Positions 63,791-64,000 of a stretch of DNA of 64,000 nt are shown one piece after another. A program made the position numbers and the translations under genes. The DNA is from Lucifuga dentata (Eukaryota > Chordata > Actinopteri > Ophidiiformes > Bythitidae). The notes below the pieces were generated by a model. The model ran no database searches. It was not told where the DNA came from and saw only the letters and a list, made by a program, of their open reading frames with translations. How positions within the stretch are numbered: position 1 is the stretch's first letter; each line of letters starts with the position of its first letter. Where the stretch lies: positions 21,716-85,715 of the forward strand of contig VXCM01003604.1 in NCBI GenBank assembly GCA_014773175.1. Direction: 5' to 3'.

Positions 63791-64000
63791 CTCTGTCTCT
63801 TTCAAGTCTTTGCTTAAAAGTCACTTTTTTTTAGTTTTTACCTTTCTTTTAATAAGGACTCATTTTCTTATATTTCTTTCTGTTTTTATTGTGATTATTA
63901 CGATTTTATTCTGTTTAATTTTCATAATTCTATTTGACTTTATTAACTTCAGCCTGTTAAATGGTGTTGATTCTGGATTACATTTTTTTATTTATTTATG
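63791..64000. other. AT-rich window end
   Basis: T-rich sequence without recognisable features. Confidence 0.6.

Noticed and set aside
63478..63817. Overlapping frames of 60-106 codons in a CpG-rich stretch
   Set aside because: Open in all three plus frames owing to composition; none resembles a protein, so no CDS called.

Overview
The window is teleost fish nuclear DNA. It holds intron-rich genes with GT/AG junctions, AT-rich intergenic DNA, abundant CA/GT microsatellites, fish-type transposon remnants, a teleost-style PIM-like kinase and a toll-like receptor with a TLR11-type TIR domain. It is a draft assembly: one 258-base N gap is present, and many single N's sit between two identical copies of about 61-67 bases, which look like unmerged contig overlaps rather than biology.

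Layout. (1) 437-13775, plus strand: the 3' part of mprip (myosin phosphatase Rho-interacting protein), from the end of a PH domain to the C-terminus. It includes a 3.76-kb in-frame cassette exon and two alternative terminal coding exons. (2) 14777-19050, plus strand: a seven-exon PIM-like serine/threonine kinase (354 aa). (3) 19390-22560, minus strand: a compact four-coding-exon toll-like receptor (713 aa), convergent with the kinase. (4) 24818-27752, minus strand: prr35, a ZNF750-related protein with an atypical zinc finger and a PLDLS motif, whose reading frame is broken here by an assembly duplication. (5) 27.8-64 kb: no convincing host protein-coding gene. This half holds repeats and several non-repetitive, GC-richer stretches that could be regulatory. 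It also carries a roughly 5-kb 22-bp satellite split by a LINE fragment, hAT-type remnants, and a CpG-rich stretch at 63.43-63.79 kb that may be the promoter of a gene beyond the window.

A MITE-like family with TTAA ends (TTAAAGGACCATAC...) recurs at least ten times, in mprip and kinase introns and across the gene-free half. The copy between the two alternative mprip 3' exons supplies the first AATAAA downstream of the shorter terminal exon, suggesting a transposon-derived polyadenylation site. Other leads are a near-perfect 31-bp-stem hairpin at 58.6 kb, a template-switch-like palindrome at 39.7 kb, orientation switches in the satellite, and CA repeats just after several 5' splice sites.

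The genes do not form one pathway. mprip acts on the actomyosin cytoskeleton, the kinase and TLR belong to fast-evolving fish immune or signalling families, and prr35 is probably a nuclear regulator. All exon boundaries were placed by eye from splice consensus, phase and remembered family sequence. No alignment was run.
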